A stretch of DNA of 64,000 nucleotides from contig CAWAGG010000006.1 of NCBI GenBank assembly GCA_963781595.1, forward strand, positions 2,666,001 through 2,730,000. Direction: 5' to 3'. The notes beneath the pieces are model-generated. The model saw only the letters and a program-made list of their open reading frames with translations. It had not been told where the DNA came from and did no database searches. How positions within the stretch are numbered: position 1 is the first letter of the stretch; each line of letters starts with the position of its first letter. This DNA is from JBEDUK01 sp963781595. Its GTDB lineage: Bacteria; Actinomycetota; UBA4738. A program made the position numbers and the translations under genes. Positions 25,558 through 32,431 of this stretch are shown piece after piece.

Positions 25558-25586
25558 ACCGGCCCGAGGATATACCCCGGGCCGGT
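25558..25586 (-). terminator. Intergenic hairpin between bmp and the importer ATPase gene
   Basis: Perfect 9-bp arms ACCGGCCCG and CGGGCCGGT with an 11-nt loop, lying just after the bmp stop. No T-run follows on the minus strand. It is more likely an attenuator or mRNA-stabilising stem that lets the binding protein be made in excess of the membrane parts, a common arrangement in importer operons. Confidence 0.6.
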
Positions 25587-25610
25587 CCGGTGCGTCGCTC
25601 TTCGCTCGGC

Positions 25611-26729
25611 CTAGGACGAGAGCGTGTCCGGGACCACGATCGCCCCGCTCTTGATCTGGTCGGCCAGGTCGTTCAGCTGTCCTTCGATGTCGTCGACGAA
25701 CCCGCCCGAGGTCGCGTACCCGACCCCGTCGTTGTTGAGGTCGAACGTCTGGATGCCGCCGACGAACTTGCCCTCGGAGAAGGCCTGGATCGTGTCGTAC
25801 GTCGCCACGTCCACTCGCTTCAGGTTCGAGGTGAGGATGAACGGCTGCTGCTCGGGGGGCGCCGACAGGTACTGGTCCGAGTCTGTCCCGATCGCCCAGA
25901 CGTGCGTCCCACTGCTGCCCGAGTAGTCGACAGCGGCCTGGAACAGGCCGGAGCCGGATCCGCCCGCGGCGTGATACACGACGTCCGCGCCGTTCTGATA
26001 CATGCTCTCGGCGATCGTCTTCGCCTTGTCGGGCAGGTTGAACCCGCCGAAGTCCGGCGGCTCGGTGATGTACTTGTGGTCGATCGTGATCGTCGGGTCG
26101 ATCTTCTGCGCCCCGGCGTCGTATCCGGCCTGGAACTTCTGGATCAGCGCGATGTCCACACCGCCGATGAACCCGATGTGATGGGTCGTCGACTTCAGCG
26201 CCGCAGCGGCCCCGACCAGGTAGGCACCCTGGTTCTCTGCGAACAGCAGCGACGCGAGATTCCCCTCGGGCGTTTCGTCGACGCAGGTGTCGCACGTGGT
26301 CTTGTCGACGAAACCGTCGACGTCGGCGAACTTCACGTCCGGGTACTTCACGGCCGCGGCGCCCGTCGTCTCCGCGTACAGGAACCCGACCGTGATGATC
26401 AGCTGGTTGCCCTGACTCGCTGCGAGGTTCAGCAACTCGGCCCGGTTCGTGCCGCCGGAGTTCGGCGTCAGCTCGGTCGCATCGACGTTGAAGTCGCACT
26501 TGGCCTTGTCGAGGCCCGCAGCCGCCGAGTCGTTGAACGACTTGTCGCCCCGACCGATCAGGTCGTACAGCAACGCCATCTTGATCGTCGGCCCCGCGTG
26601 CGCGCACGACGCTGCAGCGCTCGTCGGCGGCGCGCTCGTCGTCGACGAGGCTTCGTTGTTGTTCCCGCACGCCGCGGCGACGAGCGCGACGGCGAACAGC
26701 AGGATCGTTGCGCGGAACGTTCGAACCAT
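25611..26729 (-). CDS. BMP-family nucleoside-binding lipoprotein
   Basis: A 372-residue substrate-binding protein for the ABC importer downstream. The signal peptide ends in a lipobox (VALVAAACGNN, lipid-anchored Cys21), followed by a Ser/Thr-rich linker. The mature domain begins KMALLYDLIGRGDKSFNDSAAAGL, the family's purine-nucleoside motif, and has HHIGFIGGVDIALIQKFQAGYDAGA and DVVYHAAGGSGSGLFQAA. A strong Shine-Dalgarno (GGAGGAGGAAAG) precedes ATG 26729. A perfect 16-bp palindrome lies upstream. Confidence 0.92.
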   Translation of the reverse strand: MVRTFRATILLFAVALVAAACGNNNEASSTTSAPPTSAAASCAHAGPTIKMALLYDLIGRGDKSFNDSAAAGLDKAKCDFNVDATELTPNSGGTNRAELLNLAASQGNQLIITVGFLYAETTGAAAVKYPDVKFADVDGFVDKTTCDTCVDETPEGNLASLLFAENQGAYLVGAAAALKSTTHHIGFIGGVDIALIQKFQAGYDAGAQKIDPTITIDHKYITEPPDFGGFNLPDKAKTIAESMYQNGADVVYHAAGGSGSGLFQAAVDYSGSSGTHVWAIGTDSDQYLSAPPEQQPFILTSNLKRVDVATYDTIQAFSEGKFVGGIQTFDLNNDGVGYATSGGFVDDIEGQLNDLADQIKSGAIVVPDTLSS

Positions 26730-26741
26730 CTTTCCTCCTCC

Positions 26742-26757
26742 CCCAGACGCGTCTGGG
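26742..26757 (-). promoter_or_regulatory. Perfect 16-bp palindrome (CCCAGACGCGTCTGGG) before bmp, candidate operator
   Basis: The 16 bases read identically on both strands and lie just upstream of the bmp Shine-Dalgarno, in the bmp-deoC divergent gap. A dimeric repressor sensing a nucleoside or sugar phosphate would fit, but no regulator gene is adjacent. As RNA it could also form a short stem next to the ribosome binding site. Confidence 0.55.
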
Positions 26758-26924
26758 CGCCATCGCACCGAGAGCGGACCGCGTCGTGCCCACGTCCCCG
26801 GGTGTCGCCGACGCGCCCCGCGTACTCTCACGCATGGGCCCGGGTCGGTCAAGCTGCGTCCCCATGCCCGTCATCCGTTGTACGCCGGGGGTCCACGTCG
26901 CGGCTCTGGCGTGCGGCGAAGCCG

Positions 26925-26930
26925 TACGAT
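26925..26930 (+). promoter_or_regulatory. -10 box (TACGAT) for deoC
   Basis: TACGAT is 6 bp before the GTG at 26937, so the deoC message is probably leaderless. No Shine-Dalgarno is present. The box lies about 170 bp from the palindrome before bmp. Confidence 0.45.
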
Positions 26931-26936
26931 GGGCCC

Positions 26937-27899
26937 GTGAGCGTGCCGTCGACCGACCTCGCGCGTCGCGAGGGCGAAGCCAGCCCGTTCTCCGCCAGCA
27001 CGGCGGCCGGCCTCGTCGCCCGGACGGTCGGTGTCGACGCCGTCGGCCTGGAGGAGCGGGCCGCCGGCCTCGCCAAGCGATCGATCAAGAAGGCCGCGAA
27101 GCTGTGGGCGCTCGACCTGGCGATCCGCTGCATCGATCTCACGACCCTGGAGGGCGCCGATACGCCCGGCAAGGTGTTCGCGATGTGCTCGAAGGCCGTC
27201 CGCCCGGATCCGACGGACCCGTCGATCCCCTCTGTCGGAGCGGTGTGCATCTACCCGGCACTGGTCGGCGTCGCGGCGGATCGGCTCCGCGGCAGCGGCG
27301 TGCACGTCGCCAGCGTCGGGGGGTCGTTCCCGAGCGGCCTCGGGCCCCTGGACGCGAGGCTCCAGGAGATACGGGAGGCGGTCGCCGCCGGCGCCGACGA
27401 GATCGACATCGTGCTGAACCGTTCGGCGTTCCTCTCCGGACGCTACCGGCAGGCCTTCGAGGAGATCGTCGCGTCCAAGGACGCGTGCGGGGCCGCGCAC
27501 CTGAAGGTGATCCTGGAGGCGGGCGAGCTCGGATCCTACGACGCGATCCGCCGCGCGTCCGTCCTGGCGATGGCAGCCGGCGCCGACTTCATCAAGACGT
27601 CGACGGGGAAGATCGCCGTCAACGCGACCCTGCCGAACGCGCTGTGCATGATGGAGGCGGCGCGTGACTTCCACGCGCAGACCGGGCGTGGGGTCGGCGT
27701 GAAGGTCGCCGGGGGCATAAGGTCGTCGAAGCAGGCGATCCAGTACCTGGTCCTCGTCCACGAGACGCTCGGTCCCGACTGGATGACACCGGCGCGCTTC
27801 CGCATCGGCGCGTCCACGTTGCTGAACGACGTGTTGATGCAGATCCGCAAGGAGCGCACGGGCGCCTACCAGGGGCCCGACTACTTCACGATCGACTAA
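26937..27899 (+). CDS. deoC: Deoxyribose-phosphate aldolase
   Basis: A 320-residue class I aldolase cleaving 2-deoxyribose-5-phosphate to acetaldehyde and glyceraldehyde-3-phosphate. The Schiff-base Lys is in GADFIKTSTGKIAVNATL and the second active-site Lys in GVGVKVAGGIRSSKQA; EIDIVLNRSAFLSG is also typical. GTG 26937 was chosen by its TACGAT box; the much longer upstream frame crosses the divergent importer genes and is not real. Followed after 11 bp by two ALDH-family genes, the known actinobacterial arrangement that removes the acetaldehyde. Confidence 0.92.
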   Translation: MSVPSTDLARREGEASPFSASTAAGLVARTVGVDAVGLEERAAGLAKRSIKKAAKLWALDLAIRCIDLTTLEGADTPGKVFAMCSKAVRPDPTDPSIPSVGAVCIYPALVGVAADRLRGSGVHVASVGGSFPSGLGPLDARLQEIREAVAAGADEIDIVLNRSAFLSGRYRQAFEEIVASKDACGAAHLKVILEAGELGSYDAIRRASVLAMAAGADFIKTSTGKIAVNATLPNALCMMEAARDFHAQTGRGVGVKVAGGIRSSKQAIQYLVLVHETLGPDWMTPARFRIGASTLLNDVLMQIRKERTGAYQGPDYFTID

Positions 27900-27910
27900 G
27901 GGGACCACGA

Positions 27911-29443
27911 GTGTCGACCGACATCGAGCCACGCGGCCAGGCGGGTCCCGCCGCCGACACTCCCGCGTGGGAGTACGCGCCCGCACCCGAGTCCCGCGCG
28001 GTCGTCGCGCTACGCGACCGGTACCCGCTGTTCCTGGGGGGTCGGTTCGTCGAGCCGGTCACGGACGAGTGGGCCGTCACGATCGATCCCTCCACCGAGG
28101 AGTCGCTCGGCGAGGTCGCGCAGGCCGGGGAGGCCGATGTCGACCTGGCCGTCACCGCTGCCCGCCAGGCGTACGAGTCGTTCTGGCGCGACATGCCCGG
28201 GGCCGAGCGCGCGAAGTACCTCTACCGGATCGCGCGCGCGATCCAGGAGCGGTCGCGCGAGTTCGCCGTGATGGAGTCGCTGAACAACGGCAAGCCGATC
28301 AAGGAATCCCGGGACGTCGACGTGCCCCTCGCCGCGGCGCATTTCTTCTACTACGCGGGTTGGGCCGACAAGCTCGATTACGCGTTCCCCGGACGGTCCG
28401 CCAGGCCGCTGGGTGTCGCAGGACAGGTGGTTCCATGGAACTTCCCCCTGCTCATGGCCGCCTGGAAGCTCGCCCCCGCACTGGCCTGCGGGAACACCGC
28501 GGTCCTCAAGCCGGCCGGCACCACGCCCCTGACCGCGCTCCTGCTGGCCGAGGTGATCGAACAGGCCGACCTCCCGCCGGGGGTCGTGAGCGTGATCCCC
28601 GGGCCGGGCGGCAGGGCGGGGATGGCCCTGGTCACGCACCCGAACGTCGCGAAGGTGGCCTTCACCGGCTCGACCGAGGTGGGGAAGGTGATCATGCGCG
28701 CGGTCGCCGGGAGCGGCAAGCGCCTGACGATGGAGCTGGGCGGCAAGGCCGCGAACATCATCTTCGAGGACGCCCCGATCGATCAGGCCGTCGAGGGGAT
28801 CATCAACGGGATCTTCTTCAACCAGGGCGAGGTCTGCTGCGCGGGGTCGCGCCTGCTCGTGCAGGAGTCGGTGTTCGAACCGGTCGTGGAGAAGCTGAAG
28901 CGGCGGCTCGACACCCTGCGGGTCGGCGATCCGCTGGACAAGAACACCGACGTCGGGGCCATCAACTCCCGGGACCAGCTCGAGAAGATCCAGGAGCTGG
29001 TCGACTCCGGCGTCGCCGAGGGCGCGCAGATCTACCAGCCGGCGTGCGAGCTGCCCGAGCGAGGGTTCTTCTTCCGGCCGACGCTGTTCACCGGCGTCTC
29101 GCAGTCGCACCGGATCGCGCGGGAGGAGATCTTCGGCCCGGTGCTGTCGATCCTGACGTTCCGCACGCCGGCCGAGGCGGTCGAGAAGGCGAACAACACC
29201 GAGTACGGCCTCTCGGCCGGCATCTGGACCGAGAAGGGCTCGCGGATCCTCTGGATGGCCGAACGGATGCGCGCCGGTGTCGTGTGGGCGAACACCTTCA
29301 ACCGGTTCGACCCCGCGTCGCCGTTCGGCGGGTACAAGGAGAGCGGGTTCGGGCGTGAGGGCGGTGTCCCCGGCCTTGCGGCGTACCTGGACCTGGCCCC
29401 GGCGAACGGGGCCGGCCACGGGAGGGGCGTTCCCGATGCCTGA
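27911..29443 (+). CDS. Aldehyde dehydrogenase (acetaldehyde-oxidising, deoC-linked)
   Basis: A 510-residue NAD(P)-dependent aldehyde dehydrogenase. NAD-binding and catalytic marks are VVPWNFPLLMAAWKLAPAL, FTGSTEVGKVIM, the general base in TMELGGKAANIIFED and the catalytic Cys in FFNQGEVCCAGSRLLV. The C-terminus has FGPVLSILTF and SPFGGYKESGFGREGG. Immediately after deoC, so the likely substrate is acetaldehyde from deoxyribose breakdown. GTG start with GGGGACC upstream. The stop overlaps the next ALDH-family gene by 8 bp. Confidence 0.92.
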   Translation: MSTDIEPRGQAGPAADTPAWEYAPAPESRAVVALRDRYPLFLGGRFVEPVTDEWAVTIDPSTEESLGEVAQAGEADVDLAVTAARQAYESFWRDMPGAERAKYLYRIARAIQERSREFAVMESLNNGKPIKESRDVDVPLAAAHFFYYAGWADKLDYAFPGRSARPLGVAGQVVPWNFPLLMAAWKLAPALACGNTAVLKPAGTTPLTALLLAEVIEQADLPPGVVSVIPGPGGRAGMALVTHPNVAKVAFTGSTEVGKVIMRAVAGSGKRLTMELGGKAANIIFEDAPIDQAVEGIINGIFFNQGEVCCAGSRLLVQESVFEPVVEKLKRRLDTLRVGDPLDKNTDVGAINSRDQLEKIQELVDSGVAEGAQIYQPACELPERGFFFRPTLFTGVSQSHRIAREEIFGPVLSILTFRTPAEAVEKANNTEYGLSAGIWTEKGSRILWMAERMRAGVVWANTFNRFDPASPFGGYKESGFGREGGVPGLAAYLDLAPANGAGHGRGVPDA

Positions 29444-30293
29444 CCGTCTCGACATCCGCAAGACCTACAAGCTCTACATCGGCGGGGCGTTCCCCCGCTC
29501 GGAGTCGGGGCGCTCCTACGCCGCGCTCGCGCCGGATGGAACCGTATCGGCCCGGCCGGCTCGTGCCTCCCGGAAGGATCTGCGCGACGCGGTTCGGGCC
29601 GCGCGCGCCGCCGTCCCGGGATGGTCGGGGACGACCGCGTACAACCGGGGGCAGGTCCTGTACCGCGTGGCCGAGCTGATGGAGGGCCGCAGGGACCAGT
29701 TCGTCGCCGAACAGGAGGCGACGGGCGCTCCCGACCCGGCGAGGTCGGTCGACGCCTCGATCGATCGGTGGGTCTGGTACGCCGGCTGGGCCGACAAGCT
29801 CGCGTCGGTCATGGGCGGTTCGAACCAGGTCGCCGGGCCGTACTTCAACTTCACCGTGCCGGAGCCGACGGGCGTCGTCGGCGTCGTCGCACCGCAGGAG
29901 CATCCGCTCCTCGGCCTCGTCTCGCGGCTGGCGCCCGCGATCGTGTCGGGGAACACGGCCGTGGTCCTCGCGAGCCAGGCGATGCCGCTGCCCGCCGTCA
30001 CGCTCTCGGAGGTCCTGGCCACGTCAGACGTCCCCCCGGGCGTGGTGAACGTCCTCACGGGCCACACCGACGAGCTGGTTCCCTGGCTCGCCGGGCACAT
30101 GGACGTCAACGCGATCGACGTGACCGGCGTGCCCGGCGAGCTGCGCGCCGAGGTCGAACGTCTGGCCGTCGAGAACGTCAAGCGGGTGGTCGCCGCGCCG
30201 GCCGTCGCGCCGGGTTCCGCCGATGCGCAGAGCCCCTACGAGATCACCGCGCTGATGGAGATGAAGACGGTCTGGCATCCGATCGGGGCGTGA
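29436..30293 (+). CDS. Short ALDH-family paralogue lacking the catalytic domain
   Basis: A 285-residue relative of the preceding enzyme that keeps only the N-terminal NAD-fold portion (KLYIGGAFPRSESG, VPGWSGTTAYNRGQVLYRVAELME, VVGVVAPQEHPLLGLVSRLAPAIVSGNTAV). It ends at MEMKTVWHPIGA. The catalytic Cys region and the Glu of the ELGGK motif are missing. The stop is clean and no remnant lies downstream, so this is a designed short form, not a truncation by frameshift. It overlaps the active gene by 8 bp. I infer a structural or regulatory partner of the active subunit. Confidence 0.82.
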   Translation: MPDRLDIRKTYKLYIGGAFPRSESGRSYAALAPDGTVSARPARASRKDLRDAVRAARAAVPGWSGTTAYNRGQVLYRVAELMEGRRDQFVAEQEATGAPDPARSVDASIDRWVWYAGWADKLASVMGGSNQVAGPYFNFTVPEPTGVVGVVAPQEHPLLGLVSRLAPAIVSGNTAVVLASQAMPLPAVTLSEVLATSDVPPGVVNVLTGHTDELVPWLAGHMDVNAIDVTGVPGELRAEVERLAVENVKRVVAAPAVAPGSADAQSPYEITALMEMKTVWHPIGA

Positions 30294-30499
30294 CCGCGAT
30301 CCTCGCCACCTCTGGCCTCGCGTGGTTCCTCTGGGTCGCGCTGATCATCGCGGTCGACCTCCTGTTCATCGTCGTGACGATGAACGTCGCGGCCCGGAAG
30401 GGTCACGGCCCGCTGCTCTGGGGCATCGTGGCGGTCTTCATCCCGGTGATCGCGCTCCTCGTGGTGCTCGTGCTCCCGCCGAGGGAGCCCGCCGTCTAG
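30290..30499 (+). CDS. Small two-helix membrane protein
   Basis: A 69-residue protein made almost only of two membrane helices (GLAWFLWVALIIAVDLLFIV and LLWGIVAVFIPVIALLVVLV) joined by a short basic loop. It resembles the small PLD nuclease-N-like membrane proteins. GTG 30290 overlaps the ALDH-paralogue stop as GTGA, so it is translated with the deoC operon; its role there is unknown. Confidence 0.6.
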   Translation: MTAILATSGLAWFLWVALIIAVDLLFIVVTMNVAARKGHGPLLWGIVAVFIPVIALLVVLVLPPREPAV

Positions 30500-30518
30500 C
30501 GTCGATCCAACCGCCGGG

Positions 30519-31358
30519 TCACGCGACCGGCAGGGTCGCCATGTCGGCGTCGAACAGCTCCCGGTCATCGTCCTCCTGGATGCCGGTCGCCGCGTCCCGG
30601 GCCAGCGACGCGTAGCGGGACGCCTCGGCGGCGTCGCCAGCCACCCCCTGCGCGCGGGCGAGCGCTTCGTACGCGTACGCGAGGTCGAAGTCCCCGATCC
30701 CGTTCGCCTCGCAGATCTCGAGGCATCGTCGGGCGTGGTACGCGGCGGGCTCGCCGCGGCCGAGCACCGAGTAGACGCGCGAGACCTGCCACTCCCCCCG
30801 CGCGGTGTTCTCCGCACCGCCCAGCCCCGACTCCTCCCAGTGGTAACACGACGCGTGCGCCATGTGCACCATCAGGTCGTCCTGCTCCGGGGTCCGCGCC
30901 GGCATCTCGAGGTACGTCCATACCCGGTTGAACAGCGCGACGCCGATCTGACGGCGCTCCTGCGGATCGAGCGCCGGTCCCTGGATGTCTGGCATCATGC
31001 CCTCCCGTTCGATCGCGTGGTCCAGTTCGTGCAGGATGCGCTGGAGCCGCCACGCACGCGCCTGCACGGTCGCGCGGAACGCGCTCAGCCGTCCGGCGAC
31101 TTCGGCAGGCGTCCGAGCCGCAAGCACCGCGCGGACGTCCGCGAGCGGGACGTCCAGGTCGCGCAGGCGCCGGATCAGTCGCGCGCGTTCGAGCTGCCCG
31201 GTGCCGTACCGCCGGTACCCGGTGGACGGGTCCACCTGCGCCGGCTGGAGGAGGCCGAGCTCGCCGTAGTGCCGGAGCGCCTTGATCGACAGTCCCGACA
31301 GCCGGGCCATCCGCCCGATCGTCAGCAGCTCGTCGTCCGGTTCTGCCCGCATCCCCAT
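30519..31358 (-). CDS. MerR-family transcriptional regulator with helical C-terminal domain
   Basis: A 279-residue regulator. The N-terminal MerR winged helix reads LLTIGRMARLSGLSIKALRHYGELGLL, followed by DPSTGYRRYGTGQLERARLIRRLRDLDVPL and the dimer helix. The C-terminal 150 residues are helical with TPR-like character (YEALARAQGVAGDAAEASRYASLARD) in place of a small Cys-metal or GyrI domain, so the ligand is unknown. ATG 31358 sits 9 bp from a -10 box of a MerR-type promoter (19-bp spacer), implying leaderless, self-controlled expression. Confidence 0.85.
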   Translation of the reverse strand: MGMRAEPDDELLTIGRMARLSGLSIKALRHYGELGLLQPAQVDPSTGYRRYGTGQLERARLIRRLRDLDVPLADVRAVLAARTPAEVAGRLSAFRATVQARAWRLQRILHELDHAIEREGMMPDIQGPALDPQERRQIGVALFNRVWTYLEMPARTPEQDDLMVHMAHASCYHWEESGLGGAENTARGEWQVSRVYSVLGRGEPAAYHARRCLEICEANGIGDFDLAYAYEALARAQGVAGDAAEASRYASLARDAATGIQEDDDRELFDADMATLPVA

Positions 31359-31367
31359 CGCCGACCG

Positions 31368-31398
31368 AGCGTAGGGCCTCCCCCTGGGGAAGGGTCAA
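31368..31398 (-). promoter_or_regulatory. MerR-type promoter/operator with 19-bp spacer
   Basis: On the minus strand: -35 TTGACC (31398-31393), 19-bp spacer containing the dyad CCTTCCCC-AGGGGGAGG, then -10 TACGCT (31373-31368). An over-long 19-bp spacer with a central dyad is the hallmark of promoters activated by MerR proteins through DNA untwisting. The regulator's own ATG lies 9 bp downstream, so this is an autoregulatory site. Confidence 0.65.
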
Positions 31399-31477
31399 CC
31401 CCATGAGCGAGATGACGCGAACGCCGCCGTCCCGACTAGGGTTGCGTGAGGCACCGAGCCGAGGAGGACGAACGGCG

Positions 31478-31720
31478 ATGGACGACGAGGACGTGATCGG
31501 CCGGATCAACGAGCTCGCGCACGAGGAGCACGAACTGTTCGAGAAGGAATCGCAGGGGAAGCTCACGAACCAGGAACGCGAGCGCCTGGCGTGGCTCCAG
31601 GTTCGGCTCGACCAGTGCTGGGACCTGCTCCATCAGCGACGCGCGCTCCGGGGCGCCGGTGAGGATCCGGACAAGGCCGCCGTCCGGGACGAACGGACCG
31701 TCGAGGGCTACATCGGCTGA
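31478..31720 (+). CDS. DUF2630 family protein
   Basis: An 80-residue acidic helical protein matching DUF2630, a small family common in actinobacteria. Marks are MDDEDVIGRINELAHEEHELFE, then ERERLAWLQVRLDQCWDLLHQRRALR and the end VEGYIG. ATG 31478 has GAGGAGG 11 bp upstream, and a TAGGGT box at 31437-31442 could be its -10. Divergent from the MerR gene, so it is a possible target. No function is known for the family. Confidence 0.8.
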   Translation: MDDEDVIGRINELAHEEHELFEKESQGKLTNQERERLAWLQVRLDQCWDLLHQRRALRGAGEDPDKAAVRDERTVEGYIG

Positions 31721-31743
31721 GGGGCCCCGGGGCGGCCTTGCCG

Positions 31744-32385
31744 TCAGTACCCGCGGCTGGTGTCGCCGACCTCCTCCGCTCCGCCGAGGGTTCCCAGGAA
31801 CTCGCCGGACGTCATCGGCTTGGAGAACATCGGGTAGTCGAACGCGATCGCGTTGTCGTGTTCCTCCTGCGAGGTCGCGGCCACGCAATCGGTGAGCGTC
31901 ACGACGTCGTAGCCCTTCTCGTAGGCGCTTCGCATCGTCGATTCGACGCAGCAGTTCGTGAGGAACCCGCCGAGCGCGATCGTCGTTATCCCCTTGCTCC
32001 GCAGGATGAAGTCGAGGTTCGTGCTGGCGAACGTGTCCAGCCCGCGCTTGCCCTCGACGACGATGTCGTCCGCGTCGGGCTCGAGGTCGTCGACGATCCG
32101 CGCGCCCCACGAGCCCTTCACGAACGCGTTGCTGTCCACGACCCCCTTGAGGATCCCGTAGGGGTGGTCGCTGATCTCGTGGTAGCCCTCGACGAACGTG
32201 ATCGGCGCGTGGATCACGGTCGCGCCGGCCGCGTGCGCCTGCTCGACGACCTTCTTCGTGTTCTCGATCATGTTCGTGCTGTCCATCACGCCCTCGACGG
32301 CGCCGTGCAGGGCGCCGCCGTCCGAGGTGAAGTCGTTCTGGAACTCGATCAGCACGACGGCGGTGGTCTGTGGGTCGGCGGCCAT
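31744..32385 (-). CDS. Isochorismatase-family cysteine hydrolase
   Basis: A 213-residue cysteine hydrolase. The triad is visible as Asp in VVLIEFQNDFTSDGG, Lys in VVEGKRGLDTFASTNLDFIL and Cys in LGGFLTNCCVESTMRSAYEKGYDV. Members hydrolyse amides or isochorismate; the short GKRG loop and ending fit biuret/ureidoacrylate-type amidases more than true isochorismatases, but substrate is open. ATG 32385 has AGGAGGAAC upstream. Co-directional with the MFS gene 46 bp upstream. Confidence 0.83.
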   Translation of the reverse strand: MAADPQTTAVVLIEFQNDFTSDGGALHGAVEGVMDSTNMIENTKKVVEQAHAAGATVIHAPITFVEGYHEISDHPYGILKGVVDSNAFVKGSWGARIVDDLEPDADDIVVEGKRGLDTFASTNLDFILRSKGITTIALGGFLTNCCVESTMRSAYEKGYDVVTLTDCVAATSQEEHDNAIAFDYPMFSKPMTSGEFLGTLGGAEEVGDTSRGY

Positions 32386-32431
32386 GGCGCCTGTTCCTCC
32401 TCATCTTGGGACGGGGGTCGGTGCGAACGTA

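Noticed and set aside
29436..30293. Short ALDH gene considered as a frameshifted or truncated pseudogene
   Set aside because: The stop is clean, no downstream remainder of the catalytic domain exists in any frame, and the next gene overlaps it.
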